A stretch of 64,000 nt of DNA from UBA5069 sp963773745 (GTDB lineage: Bacteria; Chloroflexota; Anaerolineae; Caldilineales; Caldilineaceae): positions 2,170,001 to 2,234,000 of the forward strand of contig CAVZCL010000005.1 in assembly GCA_963773745.1 (NCBI GenBank), written 5' to 3'. A program made the translations under genes and the position numbers. Shown here piece after piece: positions 20,467 through 29,551 of the stretch. A model generated the notes under the pieces. The model saw only the letters and a list, made by a program, of their open reading frames with translations, was not told the DNA's origin and ran no database searches. The first letter of the stretch is position 1. Every line of letters begins with the position of its first letter.

Positions 20467-20524
20467 AACAACAGCACAGCGACAGAGAGGCACACTTGTG
20501 CCTCTCTGCCGCTGTTCTGTTGTT
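20467..20524. repeat. Near-perfect palindrome upstream of pyrC
   Basis: Bases 20467-20494 pair with 20497-20524 over 28 bp with two mismatches and a two-base loop. It lies in the divergent gap between pyrC and the Band-7 gene, only 34 bases before the pyrC start, so it would fall in the pyrC leader RNA. Its arm end ACAACAGAACAGCG recurs in the inverted repeat at 42426-42530. The rest of the 286-base gap shows no clear promoter. Confidence 0.75.
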
Positions 20525-20718
20525 CCGCGACCTAGCTTGGCTTGCTTGCGTATTGAAATGTGGGCCGACTGTGCGCGACCGCACAGGGCGATGGCCTCAG
20601 CCATGCTAGAATTGCGTTCAGTTCGTGCTTGCTGGCCAACCATCACCCATCTTGTCCGCCCACAACGATCGCCCGTTCGTATCGGACGATTACACTGACC
20701 AAGGAGTCAACGTTATCC

Positions 20719-21930
20719 ATGGCCGCACAAACCAGATCATTTCGCAGTCTCTTTCGCTCAGCGGGTGGCATTATAGTCGCTGCCATTCTCGTATTGCTGA
20801 TTATCTTCCTCTTGCGCTTCACCGGGCAGTTCTTCTACTTCTTCGAGCAGGTCGCGCCGGAGGATGTGGGCGTTCGTTTGCAGGGCGGCCAAATTGTGGA
20901 TGTTGTCGGGCCGGGCGTCTATTCGGACGTGGGGCTCTTTGTAGACCTGCGCCGCGTCTCGAGCCGGGCCGTCCCCTTTGTGGTCACCGATCCGGAACTG
21001 ATTACGAAGGACAAGCAGCGCATTGGTCTCACCGTTGCGGGCGATGCCTTCAGGCCGGGTGTGGCAGACAAGGAGACGTTGCGCAGCAGTTGGGCGCAGT
21101 ACAGCGAGCTCTATCAGAATGACGATCTTCTGCGCACCCGCATGGAAGAGCGCGCGCGCCAGGCAATGAAAGTTTGCGTGGGCGATCGCACCTTTGACGA
21201 TGCCGTGATCGGCACGGCGCGCGACGAATTGCGCCAGTGCATTACCTCCGAGATTGACGACATGGCCTCCGGCTACGGCGTCAATGTGGCAAATGTGGCT
21301 GTTCCCGATGTGATTCTGCTGCCCGATGCGCAGGCACGCCTGGACGAGATTGTGCAGAGCCGCCTGCAAACGGAGAAGGCGCGGCAGGACGAGTTGCGCG
21401 CCCAGGCCGAGGCGCAGGCCGAGCAGGCGCAGCAGCAGGGTGAGGTGCGTGTTGCTCAAAGCCGCCTGCAGGAAGAAGCGCGCCAGCAGGCCACTTTGGC
21501 AGAGCTTGACCAGACCAAAATTACGGCGCAACGGGCCGTCATTGAGGCCGAGCGCGCCAATGAACTCGCCCGTGTAGAGGCCGAGAAGGCCATCATTCAG
21601 GCTGAAAAGGACAACGAGCTGCTGGAAGCGCAGCTTGACCTTGAGGTGCAGACAGCACGCGCCGCCGCTGCCTTTGAGCAGGCGAAGGCCGAAGTGGCCC
21701 AGCAAATGGCGCTGGCGGACCTTTACGCCCAGTATCCCGCCTTTGTGAACGTGGCAATGGCGCAGGCCAACGCCAACGCGCTCAAGCCCACCGATAAGGT
21801 GATCTTCACGCCCGAAGGGACAACGCCCACAATCGTGGTGCCGGGCCCGGGCATCATGCCCACCGTGGACACGACGGCAGCGCCGGTCACCACTGTGGCG
21901 CCAGTGCAACCGTCGGGGCCGTCCAACTAA
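20719..21930 (+). CDS. SPFH/Band-7 domain membrane protein
   Basis: The protein has 403 residues. ATG 20719, with AAGGAG upstream, opens a short basic N-terminus and one membrane helix at about residues 13-35 (GGIIVAAILVLLIIFLLRF). A Band-7/SPFH domain follows (about 45-220; PEDVGVRLQGG, KQRIGLTVAG). A long Gln/Glu/Ala-rich coiled coil comes next (about 220-340; EAQAEQAQQQGEVRVAQSRL). The tail is Pro/Thr/Val-rich. This is the layout of stomatin/prohibitin/flotillin-like scaffolds that oligomerise at membranes and often hold proteases such as FtsH. No NfeD-type partner is adjacent. Function beyond membrane scaffolding cannot be inferred. The gene is transcribed divergently from pyrC. Confidence 0.85.
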   Translation: MAAQTRSFRSLFRSAGGIIVAAILVLLIIFLLRFTGQFFYFFEQVAPEDVGVRLQGGQIVDVVGPGVYSDVGLFVDLRRVSSRAVPFVVTDPELITKDKQRIGLTVAGDAFRPGVADKETLRSSWAQYSELYQNDDLLRTRMEERARQAMKVCVGDRTFDDAVIGTARDELRQCITSEIDDMASGYGVNVANVAVPDVILLPDAQARLDEIVQSRLQTEKARQDELRAQAEAQAEQAQQQGEVRVAQSRLQEEARQQATLAELDQTKITAQRAVIEAERANELARVEAEKAIIQAEKDNELLEAQLDLEVQTARAAAAFEQAKAEVAQQMALADLYAQYPAFVNVAMAQANANALKPTDKVIFTPEGTTPTIVVPGPGIMPTVDTTAAPVTTVAPVQPSGPSN

Positions 21931-22071
21931 GCGGGTAGCGCTGCGGCTTCTGCGCCGGAAGAGGGACGAGGAAGCGGGGCAGAGGACCACTGTCAGCGGA
22001 GAGTCCTCGCTACCCGTTCCCAGGTAGCAAGCCGGCGATTCCAATCCGGAAAGCCTTGAATCGCAGCAAAG

Positions 22072-22114
22072 ACAATAAAGCGCACTGGCACAATTTGCCA
22101 GTGCGCTTTATTGT
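22072..22114. terminator. Perfect 19-bp hairpin, likely terminator of the Band-7 gene
   Basis: Bases 22072-22090 and 22096-22114 are exact complements around a CAATT loop. The right arm ends in CTTTATTGT followed by TAGGG, so a partly T-rich tail is present on the + strand. It lies 142 bases after the Band-7 stop and 65 bases before the next start. It could terminate upstream transcription or act in the leader of the next gene. Confidence 0.7.
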
Positions 22115-22178
22115 TAGGGGGAAGCCATTACCATCGTCTGGTGTATTACCCTTTCGCCCACACCACTGGAGGCAGCGC

Positions 22179-22592
22179 ATGCAGCTCGAAATCCTCACAT
22201 TTTGCGATGCCGCCGCCGAGTATGGCGGTCGCCTCAACATCATGGGCGCCACCGACACAATTCACACGGCGTCGGTGCCCTTTCGCTACAGCCAATGCGC
22301 GCTGGCCGTGCGGCTGCGCGCCGCGCGTGTAGAGCAGGGCCAGCACAGCGTGCGCCTCATGATTATCGACGTGGATGGCGAGCCGATTCTCAACATCGAC
22401 GGCCCCATGCAGGTGAACGTAACCTCGCCGATCGGCAGCGCGCTCTCGCTGATTGTCAGCGCGCAGAATCTCGAATTCAAGCAGGCGGGCGAATACGAAA
22501 TTGAGGTGGCGGTGGATGGCATTCAACTGGGCTGCAGCCCGCTCTTTGTGCGCGTGGACGGCCCCGTGGTCGACAATGTGATTGATGGATAG
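22179..22592 (+). CDS. Conserved small protein of the DUF6941-like family
   Basis: This 137-residue soluble protein has no signal or membrane segment. ATG 22179 is chosen for GGAGG six bases upstream. It begins MQLEILTFCDAAAEYGGRLN and continues with IIDVDGEPIL. This pattern is seen in short conserved proteins of unknown function (I believe DUF6941) with a predicted beta-sandwich. The stop at 22590-22592 overlaps the start of the HD-domain gene, so the two are probably translated together. Nothing in the sequence reveals a catalytic site. Confidence 0.7.
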   Translation: MQLEILTFCDAAAEYGGRLNIMGATDTIHTASVPFRYSQCALAVRLRAARVEQGQHSVRLMIIDVDGEPILNIDGPMQVNVTSPIGSALSLIVSAQNLEFKQAGEYEIEVAVDGIQLGCSPLFVRVDGPVVDNVIDG

Positions 22593-23226
22593 CCCGAACC
22601 AAAACGAAATGGACGTTTCGATGAATCACGCAAGCGGCAGCCCACTTGAAGACGAAATGGCGCGCACCCTGGCCTTTGTGCTCGAAGTGGACAAGCTCAA
22701 GGAGATTGAGCGACGCACACATGTGATTGCGAGCCAGCGCCGCGAGAACTCGGCCGAGCATTCGTGGCACATTGCGCTCATGGCAACCGTGCTCCACCCC
22801 TACGCCAACGAGCCGGTAGACCTGCTGCACACGATTCAGATGCTGCTGGTGCACGACATTGTGGAGATTGACGCAGGCGACACCTTTGCCTATGGCGACC
22901 AGAGCAGCAAGGCGTCCGACGAAGCCGACGCGGCCGCTCGCATCTTCGGCCTGCTGCCGCCCGCACAGCGCGACAGTTTGATCGCGCTGTGGGAGGAATT
23001 TGAGGCACGCGCCACGCCCGAATCGCGCTTTGCCAATGCCATGGATCGCCTCATGCCGGCGCTGCACAACTACTACGGGGGCGGCGGCACCTGGCGCGAG
23101 CACGGCGTAACGCGAGCGCAGGTGCAGCGTCGGTTGGAGCCCATTGGTGAGGGTTCTGACAGGCTTTGGGCGTGGCTGCAGCCGCTGCTGGACGAAGCAG
23201 TCGCCCGTGGCGACATCGCGGCCTAA
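22585..23226 (+). CDS. HD-domain phosphohydrolase (YfbR/5'-deoxynucleotidase-like)
   Basis: This protein of about 213 residues carries a metal-dependent HD domain. NSAEHSWHIALMA provides the first metal histidines, LLVHDIVEIDAGD the HD pair with a downstream acidic residue, and NAMDRLMPALHNYY the final aspartate. The order H...HD...D and the EHSW context match small HD hydrolases such as YfbR that remove phosphate from deoxynucleotides. Two in-frame starts, TTG 22582 and ATG 22585, sit inside the end of the preceding gene, indicating translational coupling. A later ATG at 22621 is also possible. It ends 21 bases from the convergent MFS gene. Substrate is inferred only from family resemblance. 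Confidence 0.82.
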   Translation: MDSPNQNEMDVSMNHASGSPLEDEMARTLAFVLEVDKLKEIERRTHVIASQRRENSAEHSWHIALMATVLHPYANEPVDLLHTIQMLLVHDIVEIDAGDTFAYGDQSSKASDEADAAARIFGLLPPAQRDSLIALWEEFEARATPESRFANAMDRLMPALHNYYGGGGTWREHGVTRAQVQRRLEPIGEGSDRLWAWLQPLLDEAVARGDIAA

Positions 23227-23247
23227 CCCTCCGCAGGGGCGCAGAGG

Positions 23248-24478
23248 TTACCTGTTCGTGAGTTCCTGCTCAAAGTAGGCAGCAGCGCGTGCTCGTGCCT
23301 CGAAGAAAGACGACAGTGCCCACTGCAATGCTCGCCGCAGCGAAGAGGTAGACCGCAGGCGCGCTGCCCCAATCCCACAGCAGGCCGGAGGCGAGCGAAC
23401 CGAAGGCAGCGCCCAGCCCGCCATGCGCTGCCTGCGCCACCGCTTGCGCGCTGGCACGCAGCCCATCAGGCGCGCGATCGTTTGCAAAGCCCACAATCGC
23501 CGTCCAAAGCAGGCCGAAGAAGAAACCCAGAAAGGCCATCACAACCATAATGTGCCATGGCGCGGTGGCAAAGGCGGCCGCAAACCATGCAACGGCAAAG
23601 CCTGCGCCGCTAATCCAGATTGTGGTGCGGAAGTTGATGCGCTGAAACCATGATTGGCTCAAAAAGAGAACCGGCACCTCGACCAGCGCAGGCACCGCGT
23701 TCACAATCCCGATCGCGCTGGCTGCGCCGCCCAGGCGCAGGATGTTGATACCGACAAAGTTGCTCTCCGCAGCCATGGCCGCCCCAAAGCAAGTCATAAA
23801 GATGAGCAGCGCCCTGTACGAAGGCAGGCGCACCATCGCGCGCAGCCCGTCCATGTAGTGAACAGGTTCGCCGCCGCGCGGCTCAACCGGAAGTTGCAGG
23901 CTGAGCAGCCCGCACATGCCGGCAAGCATGACGAAGTGGAAGATGAAGATGGCGTTCAGGGAATAGCGCGTGACGAGCAGCCCCGATCCAAATGCGAAGA
24001 TCACCCAACCGATGCTGCCAAAGACGCGCTGCGGACCGTAGCCAACCTCCGGGTTGCGTTCAATGATGCCCATGACTGTTGCATCAACAATCGCAGAGAT
24101 CGGGGTGCGGAAGAAGGTGACGACGCTTGAAGCGGCGAGCAGCGCCCAGAAGGTACTGATCCACAGGAAGGAGAGTGAAGCCACGCCCGCCGTCACGGCG
24201 AGCAGTGCCAGCACGCGCTGATGCGCCTGCCAGCGATCAGCCACGCCGCTCCAGAATGGATTGGAGATCAGTGCGATAAAGGGTGGCAGCGAAGAGATGA
24301 GGCCGATTTGCGTGCCAGACATCCCACGCTGCTGCAAATAGACATTAAAGAATGAGTAGAATGCGCCGAGCCCCGCATAGAAGCCGAAGTAGTAGAGGCG
24401 GGCAATCCAGAGCGCGCGCCGCAACTGTGCGGGCGCGATAGGGCTCTCGAAATTGCCGGTCGGCGAGCGCAGACTCAC
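23248..24478 (-). CDS. MFS transporter (tandem copy A), C-terminal frameshift
   Basis: This twelve-helix major facilitator is about 410 residues after repair. It starts at a GTG at 24478 preceded by AAAAGGG on the minus strand. It opens with RRALWIARLYYFGFYAGLG and carries NPFWSGVADRWQAHQRVL (the loop 2-3 motif), SAIVDATVM and WGSAPAVYLFA. Near 23288 the frame shifts. The alternative frame ends AAYFEQELTNR at 23248, matching the intact end of its neighbour (ATYFEKELVR), so the short end at 23270 is an artefact. It resembles MFS_1-like permeases with unknown cargo. It is very similar throughout to copy B at 24600-25823, indicating a tandem duplication. Confidence 0.85.
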
Positions 24479-24523
24479 GAGCAGCCCTTTTCACGTGGCC
24501 GTCGGCCGCAAGACGACAGGATT

Positions 24524-24543
24524 GCGGCTGCCTAGGCAGCCGC
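24524..24543. terminator. 20-bp perfect palindrome between the two MFS genes
   Basis: GCGGCTGCCT and its complement AGGCAGCCGC meet without a loop at 24533/24534, within the 118-base gap between the two MFS copies. It lies downstream of copy B on the minus strand. No T-run follows. It may terminate copy B or separate the expression of the pair. Confidence 0.45.
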
Positions 24544-24596
24544 GGCCGAGAGACGTGCTGCAGGCGTCGAGGAACGGGTAGATCGGGCGCGGTCCA

Positions 24597-25823
24597 TTAG
24601 CGAACCAGTTCTTTCTCAAAGTAGGTCGCACGTGTGCTCGTGCCCCACACAAAGACGGCGGTGCCCACGGCAATGATGCCGGCGGCGAAGAGATAGACTG
24701 CAGGCGCGCTGCCCCAATCCCACAGCAGGCCGGAGACAAAAGAGCCGAGCGCCCAACCGAGGCCGCCGTGCGCCGCCTGCGCAACGGCTTGCGCACTGGC
24801 GCGCAGGCCGTCGGGCGCACGGTCGTTCGCAAAGCTCACAATCGCCGTCCACGCCAGCCCGAAAAAGAGGCCGAGCGAGGCCGCCACAATTGTAATGTGC
24901 CACGGCGCGGTGGCGAACGCGGCAAGAAACCAGATGATTGCGAAACCCACGCCGCAGAGCCAGATTGTTGTGCGGTAACTCACGCGCGTAAACCACGATT
25001 GGCTCAGAAAGAGCACAGGCACTTCGAGAAATGCGCCCAGGGAGTTGGTGATGCCAATGAGCGTGGCCGCCCCGCCCAAACGCAAAATGTTGATGCCCAC
25101 GAAGTTGCCCTGCGCCGCCGTGGCCGCGCCCAGGCAGGCCATGAAGATGAGCAGCGCGCGGTAGGAGGGCAGGCGAATCATGGCGCGCAGGCCGTCCATG
25201 TAGTGAACCGGGCCGCCCGTGCGCCGCTCCACGGGCAATTGCAGGCTGAGCAGACCGCACATGCCGGCAAGCAGAATGAAGTGAAAAATGAAGATTGCGT
25301 TGATGCTGTAGCGGGTGACGAGCAGACCCACGCCATAGGAGAAGAAGATCCAGCCGAAGCTGCCAAAGACGCGCTGGCGGCCATAACCGACCGCGGGATT
25401 GCGCACGACGATGCTCATGACTGTGGCATCGACAATCGCGGAGATGGGTGCGCGGAAGAAGGCAACCGCGCACGAGGCCGCAAGCAGCGCCCAGAAGCCG
25501 CTAAACCAGATGAAGGCCAGTGAAGCAACGCCCGAGGTGATGGCAAGCCCAGCGAGCACGCGTTGGTGCGCCTGCCAGCGGTCGGCAACGCCGCTCCAAA
25601 AGGGGTTTGAGACGAGCGCAATCACCGGCGGCAGCGCCGAGATCAGCCCGATCTGCGTGCCCGACATGCCGCGCTGCTGCATGTAGACATTGAAGAAGGG
25701 CACGATCGCGCCCAGGGCAGCGAAGAAGCCGAAGTAGTAGAGGCGGGCAATCCAGAGCGCGCGCCGCAACTGTGCAGGCGCAATGGGCGCATCGGGGCCG
25801 AATGTTGGCGTAGCGTCGTGCAT
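24597..25823 (-). CDS. MFS transporter (tandem copy B)
   Basis: This intact permease has 408 residues from minus ATG 25823. That start has AGGA six bases upstream; an in-frame ATG at 25883 overlaps the preceding regulator gene and is less likely. Twelve hydrophobic helices are visible. The loop NPFWSGVADRWQAHQRVL, the SAIVDATVMSIV segment and VSFANDRAPDGLRASAQA are all shared with copy A next to it. The C-terminus ATYFEKELVR is intact here. Substrate is unknown. The immediate upstream gene on the same strand is a LuxR-type response regulator separated by about 37 bases, which may control the pair. Confidence 0.88.
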   Translation of the reverse strand: MHDATPTFGPDAPIAPAQLRRALWIARLYYFGFFAALGAIVPFFNVYMQQRGMSGTQIGLISALPPVIALVSNPFWSGVADRWQAHQRVLAGLAITSGVASLAFIWFSGFWALLAASCAVAFFRAPISAIVDATVMSIVVRNPAVGYGRQRVFGSFGWIFFSYGVGLLVTRYSINAIFIFHFILLAGMCGLLSLQLPVERRTGGPVHYMDGLRAMIRLPSYRALLIFMACLGAATAAQGNFVGINILRLGGAATLIGITNSLGAFLEVPVLFLSQSWFTRVSYRTTIWLCGVGFAIIWFLAAFATAPWHITIVAASLGLFFGLAWTAIVSFANDRAPDGLRASAQAVAQAAHGGLGWALGSFVSGLLWDWGSAPAVYLFAAGIIAVGTAVFVWGTSTRATYFEKELVR

Positions 25824-25860
25824 TGCGTCCTGCAGCTGCTGGTGTGCCGGTGAATTGAAG

Positions 25861-26572
25861 CTAACCTTCAAACGATATCCCACGCGCCGCGCGTCTGCAA
25901 ATTCGCGCGGTCTGGAGGCAAGCAGCTTTGGGGGACGCTAAAGGAGGAGAATGCCTGCCGCGCGTCGCACGCACAACCGCATCGGTGCGGCTTTGCGCGT
26001 CGAGCTTGCCGAGGATCGCGTTGACGTGGTACTTGACAGTGTGTTCGCTAATGCCCAGCTTGCGCGGCAATCAGCTTGTTGGAAAGGCCGTCGGCCATGG
26101 CCCCCAACACATCCATTTCGCGTGGGGTCAGCGGCTCAACGATGGAGCCACGGCCGCCGCCCATAATCGGCTGTTGCCACGCGCTTTCCTCGTTAGGCGG
26201 CGCCTTCGAAGACGCCCAGCCCGTGAGCCACTGCGGCGAGCCCTGTCGCCAGTGTGGCTGCGCTTGCGCCGCGCCCCACAACGCCGCGCACCCCGCCGCC
26301 CACAACTGGGCAGAGGCATCCTGCGCACCAATCGCGAGGATGGGCGGCAGCGTGTCGGCGTCCGCGGCCAGTTCCTCGAGGCGGACCGCGCCGTCCCAGC
26401 CGGTGTCCCACAGCAGCACGTCGGGCCGGTAGACCGCACACGCCTCGGCGAGGTCGTCGCTTGCAGCGGCCTGGCCGGCCACAATCACCCCCTCCTCGGC
26501 GCGCAGCAATGCGGCCAGCGCGGTGCGCGCAAGCGGGTCGGCGGCAATGATGAGGAGTCGAACGGGCAGCAT
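25861..26572 (-). CDS. LuxR/NarL-type response regulator, one frameshift
   Basis: This is about 237 residues after repair. Minus ATG 26572 opens a receiver-like domain (VRLLIIAADPLARTALAALLRA; the probable acceptor region is VLLWDTGWDG). A linker follows, then a LuxR helix-turn-helix EPLTPREMDVLGAMADGLSN. An extra base near 26066 interrupts the recognition helix, which resumes as RKLGISEHTVKYHVNAILGKL. The receiver is unusual: the paired acidic residues at the end of strand 1 are replaced by AAD, and the acceptor aspartate is followed by TGWDG. Phosphorylation is therefore uncertain. No sensor kinase is nearby. It probably acts on the MFS genes downstream or on the divergent secreted-protein gene. 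Confidence 0.75.
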
Positions 26573-26703
26573 AAGAGGAGCCTTCTGGCTGGTGCTTGCG
26601 TTGTGTACGTGAAAGCGTAGCAGAAGCAACGCGCGTTTTCAGCAAGCTTGCGAGCAAAGTGGCGGCGCACTCCCTTGAAAAAGGCGTGCGCTCTGTCGAG
26701 CCA

Positions 26704-26732
26704 TTGAATTGCACGCAGGTAAGCGCTATACT
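26704..26732 (+). promoter_or_regulatory. Promoter for the secreted proline-rich protein gene
   Basis: TTGAAT at 26704-26709, a 17-base spacer, and TATACT at 26727-26732 fit a housekeeping promoter. It lies in the divergent gap between the response regulator and the secreted protein, about 75 bases before the + strand start. Confidence 0.6.
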
Positions 26733-26811
26733 GTGCACACAAGACGACAACCATCTACGAGACCATCAGACGCGCCGGCAGCAACGTGGCGCTTCATGAC
26801 GAGGATTGGTT

Positions 26812-28381
26812 ATGCGCGTATGCAACCGCGTATGCAACACAGTGCATTGGCGGCGGTCGCTCTGGCTCGCAGGCGCAGCGATCGCTGCGGCCACGTTGCT
26901 GCTGCTGCCGCCCACTGACCACACCGCGACCGCCAATGGGCCGGGGCCGCTGCCCACGCCGCTGCCACTGATTGTGGTGCAGGTCGCGCCCACGCCCGCA
27001 CCCGTGGTGGGGCCGCGGCTCAACCCGGAGCCGATACCCCATACTGATGTGCTGCTGCCGCTGGTCATTCAGGACCAGCTCCTGTCGCCGCCGCCTCAGT
27101 CCGCTCAGGAGGCAAACGCTGCCGCTGACGCCATACGCGAGGGGCAGGAGTCGGACGGCCGCGGCATCACCACGGCCGTGTCGCCGATTGCCTCCGGGCT
27201 GACGCTCTTTGCGCCGCGCACGGTGCTCCAGGTAACGTACTTGGCCGTCACCGCCGGCCATTGCCGCACCGGCAGCCATCGTCGCACCCGTTGCGCAGGG
27301 CGTGGCGGGCCATGCGGCCACCACCGGGCCCGTCCAGTACTCTGTGCCACCCAGCGCAGCGGGCCCCATTCCGGTGCCACTTCCGCCGACTGCGCCGGTG
27401 CAGCCTGTGGGCCCGGTGCAGCCTGTTGGCATAGTGCCCCCAGCGCCGGCCGACGCGCCGCGCACAATCCCATCACCGGCGCGACTGGGGTTGCCTGACG
27501 CGCAGCCCACCGCTGTCGCGCAGCCGGTTGTGGGTATCCGCGATCCGGCGCAGCCGCTCGTTCTGCCCGCGAATCGGCAAATCCCCGTTGTGTCGATAGC
27601 AACCGTGCAGCTTCAGGCAGGGACGAGCACGGCCCCCGCCGCGCCGGCGCAACCCGTGGCGCAACCAATGGCGAACAGTGTGCCGGAGGCGGCCCCGGGC
27701 ATCCCCAGCGCACACGACGTCCCGGTGATTGTGGTGGAGCCGAGTGGCGCATCGGTGCCCATTGGCGCGCCTGTTGCCCAGGGGCCGGTTGCCATTACGC
27801 AAGTGGTGGGCCAGGATATCGTCTGCAACAGCTTCAACGAGGCGGCGCGCTGGGCCAGCATGCGTGAAGGCCAGCCCACGGACATGTGGAGCGACTGGTA
27901 CGCCGGTTGGGGGCCCTTTGCGGTGGATGCCGGATTGTATCAGGCCAAAAACGTGACCTTTTCGCTCGAGCGTGCCGTGGGGCCGGGTCTCAATGCTGGG
28001 CCAAACGAGCATTCGGCCAAGATCGCCAGCAACCAACCCTATGCGGCCGGTTTCGGCAGCCCGCTCTTTGGTGTGCCGCCAGGCGCGCTGGTGACGGTGA
28101 GCGTAAACTACCTCATCTTTGACCACGACGACCATGGCCAGGATTACGACTGGGCTTCGCTGGGTATCAAGCCCGAAGCCTATGGCGACGAGGCGCGCTA
28201 CGTCAACGGCTACGTGCGCGGACAGTGGGCCACGCTAACCAACAGCGTGGTAGCTGGCGCCGATGGCCGCATCATGGTGCTGCTCCAGGCGGAGTCGCCG
28301 GGCGCACTCAACTCCAACATCTACTTCGACAACGTGCGCATCTGGATTGACGGCGCGCCGGTGGTGGCGTGTACGGGGTAG
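26812..28381 (+). CDS. Secreted proline/alanine-rich protein with C-terminal beta-domain, one frameshift
   Basis: After repair this is about 522 residues. An N-terminal hydrophobic stretch LWLAGAAIAAATLLLLPP acts as a signal peptide or anchor. A long Pro/Val/Ala-rich low-complexity region follows (for example GPVQPVGIVPPAPADAP). An extra base near 27256 shifts the frame inside that region; the following frame resumes AIAAPAAIVAPVAQG. The C-terminal 180 residues (from DIVCNSFNEAARWASM to DNVRIWIDGAPVVACTG) look like a carbohydrate-binding or jelly-roll beta-sandwich, with two cysteines at its ends. No catalytic motif is seen. Start is ATG 26812 or GTG 26806. A promoter sits upstream, and a very large inverted repeat follows the stop. 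Confidence 0.65.
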
Positions 28382-28425
28382 GGCGCGGGGCTTGAATATG
28401 TGGGCAAGGATGAGTCGTAATTGTA

Positions 28426-28591
28426 ATTGGTCAGTGGTAAGCGGTGCGCCTTGCAATTGCGCCAGTCTTTCGTAGCGGCTGCTTCAGCTGCCGTTGTCGA
28501 GGACGCGGCGCGATCGTCGAGAACGGCAGCTGAAGCAGCCGCTACGAAAGACTGGCGCACCTGCAAGGCGCACCGCTTACCACTGACCAAT
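28426..28591. repeat. 75-bp-arm inverted repeat between convergent genes (CGTAGCGGCTGCTT family, copy 2)
   Basis: Bases 28426-28500 pair with 28517-28591 over 75 bp with only about three or four mismatches and a 16-base loop. It fills the gap between the convergent secreted-protein and GNAT genes and touches the GNAT stop. The inner core CGTAGCGGCTGCTTCAGCTG recurs in the pyrC-pyrB gap at 19208-19284. It could act as a bidirectional terminator, but its length and recurrence suggest a mobile palindromic element, for example a REP- or MITE-like unit. Confidence 0.85.
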
Positions 28592-29421
28592 CACCAATTA
28601 TCGTTTGTCTTACCACCCACTCTGTAGTGATACGAGTACCCGGGCCCAAAGCCGGCGGCGGCATAGGTGGCCATGGCTTCGTGGTTGCCGTCGCTCACTT
28701 GCAGGTAGGCAGTGCGCGCATCGTAGAGTGATCCCCAAATGGCGAAGGTGCGCAGCAGCGCGCGTGCCGACCCGCGCCGGCGCAGCGCTGGGTGCGTGGC
28801 CATGCAGAAGATCCCAAGCCATGCGCCGTGTACCACTGCCAGCCCGACGGCGGCGGGCGTACCGTCGATATCTACCCGTGCAAAGGCGCGAGGCTCTTCG
28901 ATGGCGTTGAGAATCTGCGCGCGCACGGCGGCTGTGTGCGCATCCATGGCCTCGTTGGCGGCATAGGTGGCAAACCACTGGTCATCGAACTCTTCGACGA
29001 CCTCCACCTCAAGCTGTGGCGTGCTGCGCAGCGTGGGCGTCTGCTCCAGAATGCGCGCCAGCGGGGCTATGCTCACGTGTGTGGGTGAAACCAGCGCATA
29101 GCCGCGCGCCGCCAGGGTTGCGTCAAGCACGGGTGGTTGCACGGCGGCGTGAATCTGGAAACGGGGCGGCAAAGCTTGCTCGCTGTAAAAGGACTCAACA
29201 GCGTCTATCCGCGCATCAAGCGCCAGCGCGTCCTCACTCTCCAGCGCCCACACCGAATTGGCACGGCCGGTAATGCCCTCCGCCGCACGCAAGCGCCAGC
29301 CATCCACCGTGGCGCGCTGCGGCGCGGGCCATGCGGCATAAGCAGCGTCTTCCACATCGCGCATGGTGGCGATGGGCAGCGTTGTAAAGAACGGTTGCCA
29401 AACGAGTGGTTGCGTCTCCAT
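28591..29421 (-). CDS. GNAT-family N-acetyltransferase
   Basis: The protein has 276 residues from minus ATG 29421. The longer open frame upstream overlaps the divergent methyltransferase region and has no support. The first half carries DGWRLRAAEGITGRANSVW, a motif typical of two-domain GNAT proteins. The second half has the acetyl-CoA-binding signature MATHPALRRRGSARALL, then YLQVSDGNHEAMATYAAAGF. Acetyl-CoA-dependent acetylation of an amine is expected; the acceptor is unknown. The last few codons overlap the outer arm of the large inverted repeat at 28426-28591, so the C-terminus may have been set by insertion of that repeat. Confidence 0.8.
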   Translation of the reverse strand: METQPLVWQPFFTTLPIATMRDVEDAAYAAWPAPQRATVDGWRLRAAEGITGRANSVWALESEDALALDARIDAVESFYSEQALPPRFQIHAAVQPPVLDATLAARGYALVSPTHVSIAPLARILEQTPTLRSTPQLEVEVVEEFDDQWFATYAANEAMDAHTAAVRAQILNAIEEPRAFARVDIDGTPAAVGLAVVHGAWLGIFCMATHPALRRRGSARALLRTFAIWGSLYDARTAYLQVSDGNHEAMATYAAAGFGPGYSYHYRVGGKTNDNW

Positions 29422-29551
29422 TTGCGCGAGTATACCATGATGTGACGGCGCGTACCGGCACACGCAGCGCGCAAAATCGGCGGCCCGCTTCGGCGCTATC
29501 TCCGTGGCTGTGCTACACTCGAGCCAAAGCCGCAGCCGCAGAGGAGATGAA

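Noticed and set aside
19146..20609. A 487-residue + strand frame across pyrB-pyrC
   Set aside because: It is the shadow of pyrC on the opposite strand; the composition is Arg/His/Gln-rich without family features.
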